Shown piece by piece: positions 17,907 through 26,214 of a stretch of DNA of 46,962 nucleotides. The stretch is from Methanotorris formicicus Mc-S-70 (GTDB lineage: Archaea; AGJL01; Methanococci; Methanococcales; Methanococcaceae), in the NCBI RefSeq assembly GCF_000243455.1, contig NZ_AGJL01000004.1, forward strand, positions 1 to 46,962, given 5' to 3'. The translations under genes and the position numbers were made by a program. Every line of letters begins with the position of its first letter. Within the stretch, counting starts at the first letter, position 1. The notes below the pieces were generated by a model. It did no database searches, was not told the DNA's origin, and worked only from the letters and a program-made list of their open reading frames with translations.

Positions 17907-19019
17907 CTATTTTATCTCTTTATATTTAACCTCATGTTCATGTAAAATTTCTTTAACAACTTCCAAACATTCACTAAAAGATATTCTCCCTGTCCTTCTA
18001 TCTTCAAACACCTTCATTAACAACTCTCCAACATCATCATCCCTCATATTCTCAATTAAAAATATAACAGAACCCTCTGCAATAATAGGATTTTTTAAAA
18101 TCTCATCCCTATCCCCATCAGTAATTCCTATTATCCTAATTCCAAACCTCGCTAAGATATCCCCGCAGATTGTTGTTGTATCGTCCCCAATAGTTATTAC
18201 AACTGAAACATCCTTATTCCCAATCTTCTCCAACACATCCTCCCCTGCATGGTTTATAAAAACAACCTCTCCCTTATTTAAAATCTCATTATTTGATGGA
18301 TAAGAATCTTCAAGATTAAATGCAGATGGGTGTCTTCTCAATAGCCCAGTTTTTATAACCGCCTTTTCCAAATCAATTCTGCCTAATTTTTCAACCCCAT
18401 GCTCTTTTATCTCCCCATTTATAATATCAACTATTTTCCCATCCTCTACTACAATAACAACTTCTTTATCCTTTGCCCTTCCAACAACAATCCCATTTAC
18501 CATTATTGCCTCTCCCTCATCAACACCATGAACCCTTCTAAATACCCTGTTTCCTTCCCTCCAAACACTCAACCCATCACTTATACAGTTCTCAACCTTT
18601 AAATTTAATGCATTTAATAAAAAATCAACTATTTTTTTAACTTCCTCGCTATTGTTGTTATTCCAAACAATTATCGTTCCATCTTTCTCCCCTGGTCTCT
18701 CTATTTGGATTATTGCCTTACTTATGTTAGCCCTCTCAACAACAATCCTTCCAAATGTATGCCCAGTTTCTTTTGACTTTCCATAATTCATCAAAACCAA
18801 AACGTCATTATCCGCCAATTTTTTTAGGGATTGGGAAGGCATAAGTTTTTCTGAAATATCAATAACATCCTGCAAATTGTTGTCAATAACTGCAACCCTT
18901 CCCATAGTTCCTCCGAGTTTTGCCTTGACATCTCCAAAATTCTTTAACAAATCTATTATTTTCTTTGCATATCCACTATCAACTATTTCCGGCCCATGAA
19001 CAACAACACCAATCCTCAT
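17907..19019 (-). CDS. DUF2117 family protein
   Basis: A 370-residue protein from the methanogen-restricted DUF2117 family as I remember it. It begins MRIGVVVHGPEIVDSGYAKK, a Rossmann-like start. A middle part resembles a small beta domain (EAIMVNGIVVGRAKDKEVVI). The C-terminal third has TIGDDTTTICGDILARFGI and IIGITDGDRDEIL, which look like a nucleotide- or ligand-binding fold. Function is unknown. It begins at ATG 19019 after AAAGGGAG and is the first gene of the operon with the RimK-like ligase and trpE. The co-transcribed ATP-grasp ligase makes a cofactor-related role worth testing. Confidence 0.7.
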   Translation of the reverse strand: MRIGVVVHGPEIVDSGYAKKIIDLLKNFGDVKAKLGGTMGRVAVIDNNLQDVIDISEKLMPSQSLKKLADNDVLVLMNYGKSKETGHTFGRIVVERANISKAIIQIERPGEKDGTIIVWNNNNSEEVKKIVDFLLNALNLKVENCISDGLSVWREGNRVFRRVHGVDEGEAIMVNGIVVGRAKDKEVVIVVEDGKIVDIINGEIKEHGVEKLGRIDLEKAVIKTGLLRRHPSAFNLEDSYPSNNEILNKGEVVFINHAGEDVLEKIGNKDVSVVITIGDDTTTICGDILARFGIRIIGITDGDRDEILKNPIIAEGSVIFLIENMRDDDVGELLMKVFEDRRTGRISFSECLEVVKEILHEHEVKYKEIK

Positions 19020-19229
19020 AATCTCCCTTTAAAAAATTTTTAATTATTTCCAAACAAACCCCATTTCCAAAATGGAAAACATTAACTTTAAAATCTCCTT
19101 CCCCAATAACATCTTCATAATCAAAAAGTTATCAAAATCAAATCTCTACAATTTAACTTTTTCCCAATTTTAACCAGTTTTTAACTTCTCTATCATAATT
19201 ATCAAAGTTTAAATCATCTGACAGTGTGA

Positions 19230-20378
19230 TTACGATAATCCGTTATTTATCAGTTCTTTACTACACTCTCTAACGACTTTATAAAATGATATTCCATTTT
19301 TGTAGCCCAAGTATTCGATGCAATTAAATAACATTCCCATTAACCTAACAAATCCTATATTACTCTTTTCTGATGATAAGTAATTCCCTTCAACTTCTAA
19401 AATCGACTTATCTCCTCTATGCTTTCGCCTGTGATAACAGGCGAGTTACGAAAAACCGTAGGTTTTTCGTTTGACTCTTCTATCTTACATCTTTTTAAAT
19501 ACTCGTTTATAATATTCTCAGCCTTCTTTTTATAGTTTGTCGAGACCAAATATTTAACTTTCCTCTGCCCTTCCATTAACACTCCAACGATTTTAACTTT
19601 CCCAACATTTGGAATATTAACTACTTTCTTGGACAATTTAAACTTTATCCCTTTAATAGTCCTTAATTTAATCTTATCTTCGCTAAAATCCTTCTCAAAC
19701 AACTCTTCTATTTTAACCTTCTTACCGAAAAATTCAATTATATGGTTTTTCCTAACTCTTCCAATGTAATCGACCTTTAATTCTTTACATCTCTTTAAAA
19801 CTTTCTTTATCGTTACAAAGCCGTCTCCAATAATCGTCCTCTTAATAATATCGGAAGTTAAATCAATAATTTCGATAAATATATCTGTGGCTTTTTTATT
19901 TAGCGGTTTTATTGTAGTATAAATGGAATATATCCCTTTCGTTTACAAAGTAAGCGAGTAGTGAAATATAAAGTATTTCACATAATTTTTCGTGGTAGAT
20001 ACAGGTGTTTATTTGCTCTTGATATGGTTTTTTATGATTTTCTACGTAATTGTATCGAATAGAGCATCCATAAACGTTCTTACTGAATCTCCTCAATAAG
20101 GTTGAATCGATTATTATTGAGAATTTAAATTTACGATTGTCCAAAATGTTGGGAAGATTTAATAGTTGAGTATAAAGGCAATTCTCGATTTCTGAGAGCT
20201 CTTGAAGTTTCTTGATTATGGTTGTTCGATGAATTCCTAAAATCTCTTCAGATATTGCTTTAATCGTCTTTATCTCGGTTAAAGTTCTAACCAAACAATA
20301 ATCAGCTAAATCATCCAAATTGGCTATGCCTAAAGTATTTAAACTATTAACGAGTAATTCTTTAAGTGTGGGTAGCAT
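19230..20378 (-). pseudogene. Transposase pseudogene (two frame changes)
   Basis: Reading leftwards from ATG 20378 (site GGTGAT), frame one gives a helix-turn-helix-like N-terminus (AISEEILGIHRTTIIKKLQE) and a DDE-type first aspartate (FSIIIDSTLLRRF), then stops at 19896. A +1 shift in an A-run near 19905 continues as KRTIIGDGFVTIKKVLK, which supplies the likely second aspartate, to about 19490. A paired-hairpin insert then breaks the frame again. The natural C-terminus resumes as RKHRGDKSILEVEGNYLSSE and ends with TAA at 19230-19232. Without the insert the protein would be about 360 residues. The shift is +1, so the usual -1 programmed frameshift of IS elements does not explain it. Confidence 0.75.
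19426..19470. repeat. Paired-hairpin insert inside the transposase
   Basis: Two adjacent perfect stems lie within 45 bases: CGCCTGT-GATA-ACAGGCG (19426-19443) and ACGAAAAACC-GTA-GGTTTTTCGT (19448-19470). They interrupt the transposase between its KIEE and RKHRGD segments. About 47 extra bases put it out of frame. The architecture resembles the insert at 36406-36465. It may be a small palindromic element. Confidence 0.6.
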
Positions 20379-20565
20379 GGTTTAATCACCGTTTTTTAAT
20401 TGGGTATTTAAATCGATACTATTTTATTTTTTTGGTTTTAAAATCGATAATGAGAAATCACACTATCAGTAATGCATATTCGGAGATACTGACCATTTAC
20501 TGTTCCGCTATAAGTAAATAAATATTTTTGAAAACCACAATTTTTTATTATCAAAATAAGGATAA

Positions 20566-21501
20566 TCATTTAATTCTAATAAAATAATATTTTTTCCCAT
20601 CAATTTCAGTGCATTCCAAATTTTCACTATTTTTTAATGCATATAGGTATTTCCCAACCTCTGAAATATGTAATCCTAAGGCATTTGATAAATCTTCAAC
20701 AGTGCATGGTCTTATTTTTAATATTGAGGAGATTCTTTCAAGGACATTGGAGTTTAATGATTCTTTATACTTCTTTTTACTTGTTCCTATCATACATGCT
20801 TTTTCTCCAAGTATTTCTTTAATTTCTTTTAATCTTTCATAACTCACTTTTTTTGCATATTTCTCGTATGGCGGTCTTATTGGTGTGTTTATTTCAATGT
20901 TGTTTGGGTTTATTTTATCAATTATTTCTTTGAGTTTGTATATGGTTTCATTATCGTCATTTATTCCTTCCAATACCATCAATTCGATATTTAAAATGGT
21001 TTCTTCTGCCTCTTTTCTAAATTTAATCAATCCTTCAACAACATCTTTAAGTTTTATTTTTGTTCTATGGATTTTTTCAAACATCTCTTGGTTTGTTGAT
21101 GTTAATGTTGCAGAAACCAAATCTACCTCTTTTAAAGCATTCCTAACATGTTTGTAGTTCATCAATGATGAGTTGGTTATAACGCAAATTGGAATATCAA
21201 ATTCCTTCAATCTCTCAATTGCATCTTTTAAATAAGGGGAGAGTGTTGGTTCTCCACTTCCAGCAAAGGTAATGTAATCGATATTTTTGTTATCAACTAT
21301 CTTTTTAACCTCATTGTAAATATCTTCATCTGTCGGGAATTTTTCCAATATTTCCTTTGGAATCTCTTTTGGAGAACTGACTAAATACCTTGTTCTTCCA
21401 AGTTGGCAGTAGATGCAATCAAAGGTGCATGTGTGGTAAATAGGGTCTATACCTAATGATAAACCTAATCTTCTTGATGGAACGGGACCATAAACAAACA
21501 T
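20566..21501 (-). CDS. Radical SAM protein (COG0731-like) with C-terminal HTH
   Basis: A 311-residue enzyme. It opens with GPVPSRRLGLSLGIDP and the iron-sulfur cluster motif CTFDCIYC (C25, C29, C32; CX3CX2C), which places it in the radical SAM superfamily near COG0731. After the SAM barrel, residues 240-311 look like a winged helix (TVEDLSNALGLHISEVGKYL), suggesting nucleic-acid binding or an accessory fold. The substrate is unknown. It starts at ATG 21501 after GTGAG. It is last in a minus-strand run after DUF166, with a 103-base gap that could hold its own promoter. Confidence 0.8.
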   Translation of the reverse strand: MFVYGPVPSRRLGLSLGIDPIYHTCTFDCIYCQLGRTRYLVSSPKEIPKEILEKFPTDEDIYNEVKKIVDNKNIDYITFAGSGEPTLSPYLKDAIERLKEFDIPICVITNSSLMNYKHVRNALKEVDLVSATLTSTNQEMFEKIHRTKIKLKDVVEGLIKFRKEAEETILNIELMVLEGINDDNETIYKLKEIIDKINPNNIEINTPIRPPYEKYAKKVSYERLKEIKEILGEKACMIGTSKKKYKESLNSNVLERISSILKIRPCTVEDLSNALGLHISEVGKYLYALKNSENLECTEIDGKKYYFIRIK

Positions 21502-21604
21502 TTTCTCACTTTTTGCAGTATTATTTTTCGTTATTCCTCTTTCTCAACAAATCCAATTGATTCGTTAATTATACATTTATTTACTTCACTTATGATTAGT
21601 TCTT

Positions 21605-22300
21605 TTATTTTTTCCTTAAATATTTTATCTCCATTAAGCCATTTTCTATTGCCTCTTTATGCAAAGTTAATGCCTTTATTTTTTTGCATTCTTCATCAGA
21701 AAAAAGATGAATCTTCCCTGCAACGCATGGGTATCTTTGTATAAGCATTGATCCTTTTCTTCCAATATCATCCACATCCATTCCAACCATATTCTCTGCC
21801 ATAAAGATTGTTGAACCACAAATAGACGTTCTTAAAACCTCAACATCCCTAACTTTACCGCCCTCAACATAAACTTTGACCTTTGGCTTTCCAAATTCTT
21901 TCAAAAACTCTTTTAGTTTTGGATATTTTTCTATATTTAAGTTATCCTCATCAATTTCACACATAATATGTGGGCATATTGCATCGAACTTCTGTAATTC
22001 CTTTTTTTGCCCATTTCCTCTCCATGCAGCAACAATTATGGCAATGTTGGGGTTTTCCTCTCTACATCTTCTGCAAACTTCATAAGTATTGTCTGGATGT
22101 GTTGTGTAGGTTATGAGAATATCCGCCTCCTTAAATTTCTCTACTATTTCTTTTGGTAACTCAATTTCATCTACAAAAAAATTGGATGGTTTTGGAATTC
22201 TAAAAAATCCTGTAAATTCATTGATTTTTGCATGTTCCTTTAAGATATTTCCTGCTCTTTCACCATAGGCACCATCTGAAACAATCATTATTTTTGCCAC
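21605..22300 (-). CDS. DUF166 family protein
   Basis: A 231-residue protein of the archaeal DUF166 family, some members of which were once listed as thymidylate synthase-like without proof. Conserved-looking parts are [17 protein letters not shown] at the start, Cys-containing [20 protein letters not shown], and [18 protein letters not shown] near residue 160. The number of cysteines suggests metal or cluster binding (inference). The start is GTG 22300, four bases after GGTGA. It sits four bases downstream of the small membrane-protein gene, so it is probably in the same operon. Confidence 0.7.
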   Translation of the reverse strand: MAKIMIVSDGAYGERAGNILKEHAKINEFTGFFRIPKPSNFFVDEIELPKEIVEKFKEADILITYTTHPDNTYEVCRRCREENPNIAIIVAAWRGNGQKKELQKFDAICPHIMCEIDEDNLNIEKYPKLKEFLKEFGKPKVKVYVEGGKVRDVEVLRTSICGSTIFMAENMVGMDVDDIGRKGSMLIQRYPCVAGKIHLFSDEECKKIKALTLHKEAIENGLMEIKYLRKK

Positions 22301-22304
22301 TTTT

Positions 22305-22544
22305 TCACCTTTTTGAGAGGAAATAATAAATTATTGCCCCAACAATCCCCAAAAACCAAACAACTAAAAGCCATAGAATTTTTTCAAGAGTTTCTAAATC
22401 ATCTCTTTTAAGTATATCCAACACAACCCATATAAAGACGATTATTTTTATTACCCACCACATAAATCCAAAAACCATAAAATTAAAAAATGGAAATTCC
22501 ATAATTCCAAAATTTCCCATGGGATGCATTGTAGAAAACCACAT
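22305..22544 (-). CDS. Small membrane protein with PLDc_N-like domain
   Basis: A 79-residue protein with two membrane helices (about residues 22-43 and 55-76) joined by the loop [14 protein letters not shown]. This matches the short PLDc_N-type module, in which a WVVLD-like helix, a charged loop and a second helix ending YYFL recur. Such modules often stand alone with unknown function. It starts at ATG 22544 after GGTGA. It lies 12 bases after the OsmC gene and 4 bases before DUF166. Confidence 0.65.
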   Translation of the reverse strand: MWFSTMHPMGNFGIMEFPFFNFMVFGFMWWVIKIIVFIWVVLDILKRDDLETLEKILWLLVVWFLGIVGAIIYYFLSKR

Positions 22545-22556
22545 TATTTCACCATT

Positions 22557-23123
22557 TTATTCAAAAATTACATTCTTTTCAATCTCACAATTTAAGGAGT
22601 TGCTAATTAAACATTTTTTAAAACCTTCTAAAACCAATTCTTTTAATTCTTCTTTATCTATATCCTCATCAACTTTTACATGGATATTTATGCTTATCTT
22701 CTTTATCTTTCCTTCTTCAAATGATTTCTCAGCCTTTCCATCAACTTTTATCTTTGCATCAATGTTGTTATCTTTTAAAGTGTTACCAACACCTATACAG
22801 ATACATCCACAAAGTCCAGCCAAAAACAAATCCATTGGGGATATCTTTTCCTTTACAGAACCTTTTCCCCCTCTTGAATGGATTTTCAAACCTTTAACAC
22901 TTAACATTACCTCAAACATATCTAAATATTCAGCAAAAACTTCTTTATTCTCATCCTTACTTACAATTATATTTAATACCTTTGCAATAAATTCTTCTCT
23001 TTCATTTTCAGGGATTTTCATTAAGAATTTATCCAAACATTTTGGCATCATTTTAGGCATCATTTTTGGTGCCATTTCCTCGCATGTTTCAGAAATGTTT
23101 TGCATATCCATATTTAAGTTCAT
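22557..23123 (-). CDS. OsmC-family protein with Met/Cys-rich N-terminal helical domain
   Basis: A 188-residue cytoplasmic protein. Residues 75-188 are OsmC/Ohr-like: SPMDLFLAGLCGCICIGVGN carries the family's cysteine helix, followed by strands such as KIKKISINIHVKVD. OsmC relatives reduce organic hydroperoxides or bind small thiol-reactive compounds. Only the GLCGC cysteines are present, so peroxidase activity is uncertain. Residues 10-70 are an extra helical part rich in Met and Cys (CEEMAPKMMPKMMPKCLDKF), which may bind a soft metal (inference). It starts at ATG 23123 after GGTGATAAC, 12 bases downstream of the TDT transporter gene. Confidence 0.75.
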   Translation of the reverse strand: MNLNMDMQNISETCEEMAPKMMPKMMPKCLDKFLMKIPENEREEFIAKVLNIIVSKDENKEVFAEYLDMFEVMLSVKGLKIHSRGGKGSVKEKISPMDLFLAGLCGCICIGVGNTLKDNNIDAKIKVDGKAEKSFEEGKIKKISINIHVKVDEDIDKEELKELVLEGFKKCLISNSLNCEIEKNVIFE

Positions 23124-23135
23124 GTTATCACCTTT

Positions 23136-24179
23136 TTAATGTCCCTTAAACGGATATCCGTGGTATGTTGCTATTGCGGTTTTTATAAGGGTAATTGCCC
23201 ATAATCCAAACAATAGCCAGTATAATCCAAAACCAATATAATCTATTATATTGTAGTGGAATATTCCATAAATTAGATGAGTAGATGCCACATAAGCACC
23301 AAGGGGGAAGATAAATGCCCACCAAGGCATACCATAAGGCAATTTTAGGTTTTTAATATAGTATATTGTCATTATTATTGCCATCACAGCCCACCACAAT
23401 CCAAAGCCCCAGAATAAAAATGAAAACACATAAAACGGCTCTTTTATAGGTATAAATGAGGAGTTATTTACTAAATTAAGTAGTGCTATAACTCCAGCAC
23501 CGATTGGACCCAAATTAATCCATATTGTTGGTGCCAATGTTGAAGGTAGTGGGTTGTGTAGTATGAATCTATATATTACAATTGCCAATAAAGCAAGATA
23601 TAAGAAAAATCCTGCACCCCATCCAAAGTAATTAACAAGAACAGTTAGTTCATACCAAATTCCACTTAAATGTGGCATAATTAAACTTCCTGCAATGGGA
23701 ATAACTATTAGACCAACTGGTGGAATATACCAACCTGGATTAACATGGTCTAACTTTATATGATCTGATTTGAACATATAAAATGGTATAACAATGCTAA
23801 ATATCGCCATTCCTATTGCACCAATGCCCCAAAATATCTTCCCAATAAACATACTATGGCCTATGTTTATGAAATCAGAGCCCAATACAAGCATTGCCAC
23901 AGCAACTGTTGGATAGAATGAACTTAATATTGGATGCTTTAAGTCAGCAAAGGCATTTTTAGGATACATTATCCATCTTAAAGTCCAGGGGATTATGAAT
24001 GCAAAGAACATTAACACATTAAAGTAAAACAATACAACAGCAACATCGTTCAATATTGGAAGATATGATGAATACATAATGCTCGATATGGCCAAAATAC
24101 CTGTTCCCATCACAGATGCAAACCACGATGGCACAAAATTTTTTACAATATCCCATTTTGACTCACATGCCTCTAACAT
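23136..24179 (-). CDS. TDT-family transporter or channel (TehA/Mae1/SLAC1-like)
   Basis: A 347-residue membrane protein with about ten helices. The family opening FVPSWFASVMGTGILAISS is clear. Members move anions or dicarboxylates, or act as anion channels (TehA, SLAC1). The ligand here is unknown. I start it at ATG 24179 because GGGTGA lies five bases upstream. An ATG 12 codons earlier (24215) directly follows the likely TATA sequence (TTTAAATATAAGG) and would probably be untranscribed. It heads the operon TDT-OsmC-PLDc_N-DUF166. An operator-like sequence at 24290-24310, resembling those of the importers, lies upstream. Confidence 0.8.
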   Translation of the reverse strand: MLEACESKWDIVKNFVPSWFASVMGTGILAISSIMYSSYLPILNDVAVVLFYFNVLMFFAFIIPWTLRWIMYPKNAFADLKHPILSSFYPTVAVAMLVLGSDFINIGHSMFIGKIFWGIGAIGMAIFSIVIPFYMFKSDHIKLDHVNPGWYIPPVGLIVIPIAGSLIMPHLSGIWYELTVLVNYFGWGAGFFLYLALLAIVIYRFILHNPLPSTLAPTIWINLGPIGAGVIALLNLVNNSSFIPIKEPFYVFSFLFWGFGLWWAVMAIIMTIYYIKNLKLPYGMPWWAFIFPLGAYVASTHLIYGIFHYNIIDYIGFGLYWLLFGLWAITLIKTAIATYHGYPFKGH

Positions 24180-24327
24180 TTTTTTCACCCAATTTTGCAC
24201 ATATGCGTATAACATTGTGTCCTTATATTTAAACTTTTCTATATATTGATTAATTTAAATATTTTTAAAATAAATTTAAATATATTAATATTATGTTAAT
24301 AAAAATAGTAAAATCCATTTTGCAAAC

Positions 24328-25119
24328 CTACAACACAACATCCAATTCCAAAAACTCCTTATTTGGAACAACCAACTTTTTATCTGAGAATTTAATGAGT
24401 TCTGTTTTTAATCCGTTATATAATCTTTCTATATTTTCTTCTGTTATAACATCGTCTGGTTTTCCACAATCGATTATAACCCCATCCTTCATTAAAAATA
24501 CATTATCACAAAAGAAAAATGCCAAATTTGGGTCATGAAGGGATAAAAGAACAAGTTTACCAAATTTCCTTGAGATTTTTTCAATCACTGACAAAACCAA
24601 AATTTGGTTCTTGAAATCAAGATACGATGTTGGTTCATCAAATATCATTAATTTTCCTTCTTGAGCCAAACCTCTCGCTATTAAAACTAATCTTTTCTGC
24701 CCTCCACTCAATTGAGTAAATGGCCTATCTTTTAGATAATTAATTCCAAGAATATTTAGACATTTTAATGTTATTTTTTCATCTTTACTATTTGGCCCTT
24801 CTAAAAAATCCACATGTGGATTTCTTCCCATTAAAACGGTATCAAAAACTGTATATGGAAAGTTAATAGAAAATTCTTGAGGAACGTAGGATATTAATTT
24901 TGCTCTATCTTTAAATCCTAAATTTAATATATTCTTTCCATTAAATTCAATAATTCCTTTTTTTGGTTTTAGTAATCCAACAATGGATTTTAAAAGTGTT
25001 GATTTTCCAACTCCATTTGCCCCTAAGATGCATCCAACTTCATGTTTTAATTTAAGGTTAACGCCCCTAAGAATTTCTTTTTCTTCATAATAAAAATAAA
25101 GATTTTCAATCCTTAACAT
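24328..25119 (-). CDS. ABC importer ATPase, FecE/BtuD type (system 1)
   Basis: A 263-residue ATPase that powers the system-1 importer on the cytoplasmic face. The Walker A motif is GANGVGKST (about residues 33-41), the Q-loop lies near SYVPQEF, the signature is LSGGQK, Walker B is KLMIFDEPT and the switch histidine is in LSLHDPN. Spacing and sequence match FecE/BtuD proteins, which work with FecCD-type permeases for iron chelates, haem or cobalamin. Its start overlaps the permease gene by 14 bases. It closely resembles the system-2 ATPase at 31.2-32.0 kb. Confidence 0.92.
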   Translation of the reverse strand: MLRIENLYFYYEEKEILRGVNLKLKHEVGCILGANGVGKSTLLKSIVGLLKPKKGIIEFNGKNILNLGFKDRAKLISYVPQEFSINFPYTVFDTVLMGRNPHVDFLEGPNSKDEKITLKCLNILGINYLKDRPFTQLSGGQKRLVLIARGLAQEGKLMIFDEPTSYLDFKNQILVLSVIEKISRKFGKLVLLSLHDPNLAFFFCDNVFLMKDGVIIDCGKPDDVITEENIERLYNGLKTELIKFSDKKLVVPNKEFLELDVVL

Positions 25120-26071
25120 AGTACATCCCCCTCCTTTTAACTAAAATAATAAACAAAATTGGAGCCCCTATGAAACTTGTTATAACGCTCAAAGGAAGTT
25201 CTGAGGATGTTAAAGATCTTGCAATGTCATCACAAATAAGTAGAAGGGATGCTCCAACAACTGCAGTTGCTGGGATGAGTTTTCTATTATCAACCCCAAC
25301 AACCAATCTCGCTATATGAGGACTAACTACCCCAACCCAAGTTATCATCCCTGCAATTGAGGTAGAGGCAGAAGTAGCCAATGTTGCTAAGACAATAGAC
25401 AAAGTCCTATACTTCTTTACATCAACGCCTAATGCTTTAGCCTCTTCATCTCCCAAAGAGAGGATGTTAAAAACCCATCTTAAGCATAAAATACCAACAA
25501 TTCCTAAAACCATTGGAAAGAATGCAACTTCTAAATCCTCCCTCCTAATCCCTGAAAAACTTCCTAAAAGCCAGAAAACAATTGTAGGAAGTTTGTTGTA
25601 TGGATCTGCTAAGTACTTTGCCAAACCAACGAGTGCAGAGAAAAAGGCAGATATCATCATCCCCGCTAAAATCAAACTCAATAAACTTTCTCCAAGACAT
25701 TTTCCTAATTTATATGCTAAAACAACAGCAACAATACCAAAAATAAATGAGAATCCTTGTATAAGATATGGATTTAAAGGAAAAACTAAGATTGCAAATA
25801 CTGCACCAAATGCAGAGCCACTTGTAACCCCCAAAACTCCCGGACCTGCTAAGTAGTTTTTAAATAGATTTTGAAAGGTTATCCCTGCCAAACCAAGAGA
25901 AGCCCCAGCAAGAGAAACTGCAATGATCCTTGGTAATCTAACATCAAATAAAATAGAATATGTTAAATTATTCATATCCCATGGGAGAAATAGAAATCGC
26001 CCAATAAATAACGAAATAACAAACATTCCTAAAAATAATAAAAACAGCAAAGTGTTATGACAGATCTTCAT
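25106..26071 (-). CDS. ABC importer permease, FecCD/BtuC type (system 1)
   Basis: A 321-residue membrane protein with about ten helices. Typical FecCD marks are VRLPRIIAVSLAGASLGLAG, TSGSAFGAVFA and GMITWVGVVSPHIARLVVG, with the cytoplasmic coupling segment near DEEAKALGVDVKK. It forms the pore of a siderophore-, haem- or corrinoid-type importer. It starts at ATG 26071 after GGGTGT. A 143-base spacer separates it from the binding protein. The spacer has no gene and could hold a processing site or weak promoter. Confidence 0.92.
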   Translation of the reverse strand: MKICHNTLLFLLFLGMFVISLFIGRFLFLPWDMNNLTYSILFDVRLPRIIAVSLAGASLGLAGITFQNLFKNYLAGPGVLGVTSGSAFGAVFAILVFPLNPYLIQGFSFIFGIVAVVLAYKLGKCLGESLLSLILAGMMISAFFSALVGLAKYLADPYNKLPTIVFWLLGSFSGIRREDLEVAFFPMVLGIVGILCLRWVFNILSLGDEEAKALGVDVKKYRTLSIVLATLATSASTSIAGMITWVGVVSPHIARLVVGVDNRKLIPATAVVGASLLLICDDIARSLTSSELPLSVITSFIGAPILFIILVKRRGMYYVKD

Positions 26072-26214
26072 CTATGACACCCAATTCAAAATTTATAAAT
26101 TTCTGGATAGGTTTTTTCAGCAATAACTGGAAACTACTTTCTTATTAGTGTACATTTTACATGCCCCTCTAAATTTTCTGGAATTTTCTAAATAATAAGA
26201 AATTAAATAAAATT

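Larger units (their letters stand above)
19218..20469. mobile_element. Inactive insertion sequence with terminal inverted repeats
   Basis: About 1.25 kb. The left end CTGACAGTGTGATTA (19218-19232) and the reverse complement of the right end, CTGATAGTGTGATTT (20455-20469), match at 13 of 15 positions. Between them lies one broken minus-strand transposase gene. No clear target-site duplication is seen. Codons such as CGA, CGT and TCG, rare in neighbouring genes, support a foreign origin. I cannot name the IS family. Confidence 0.75.

Noticed and set aside
19071-19090. Small inverted repeat TTTCC-AAAAT-GGAAA upstream of DUF2117
   Set aside because: A five-base stem in AT-rich DNA is likely chance, with no supporting context.
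19896-19910. Programmed frameshift producing an active transposase
   Set aside because: The change needed is +1 rather than the usual -1, and a second disruption downstream would still inactivate the protein.
22519-23139. 206-residue plus-strand frame opposite the OsmC gene
   Set aside because: It is the complement of an OsmC-family gene with a clear site and family motifs, and its own translation matches nothing.
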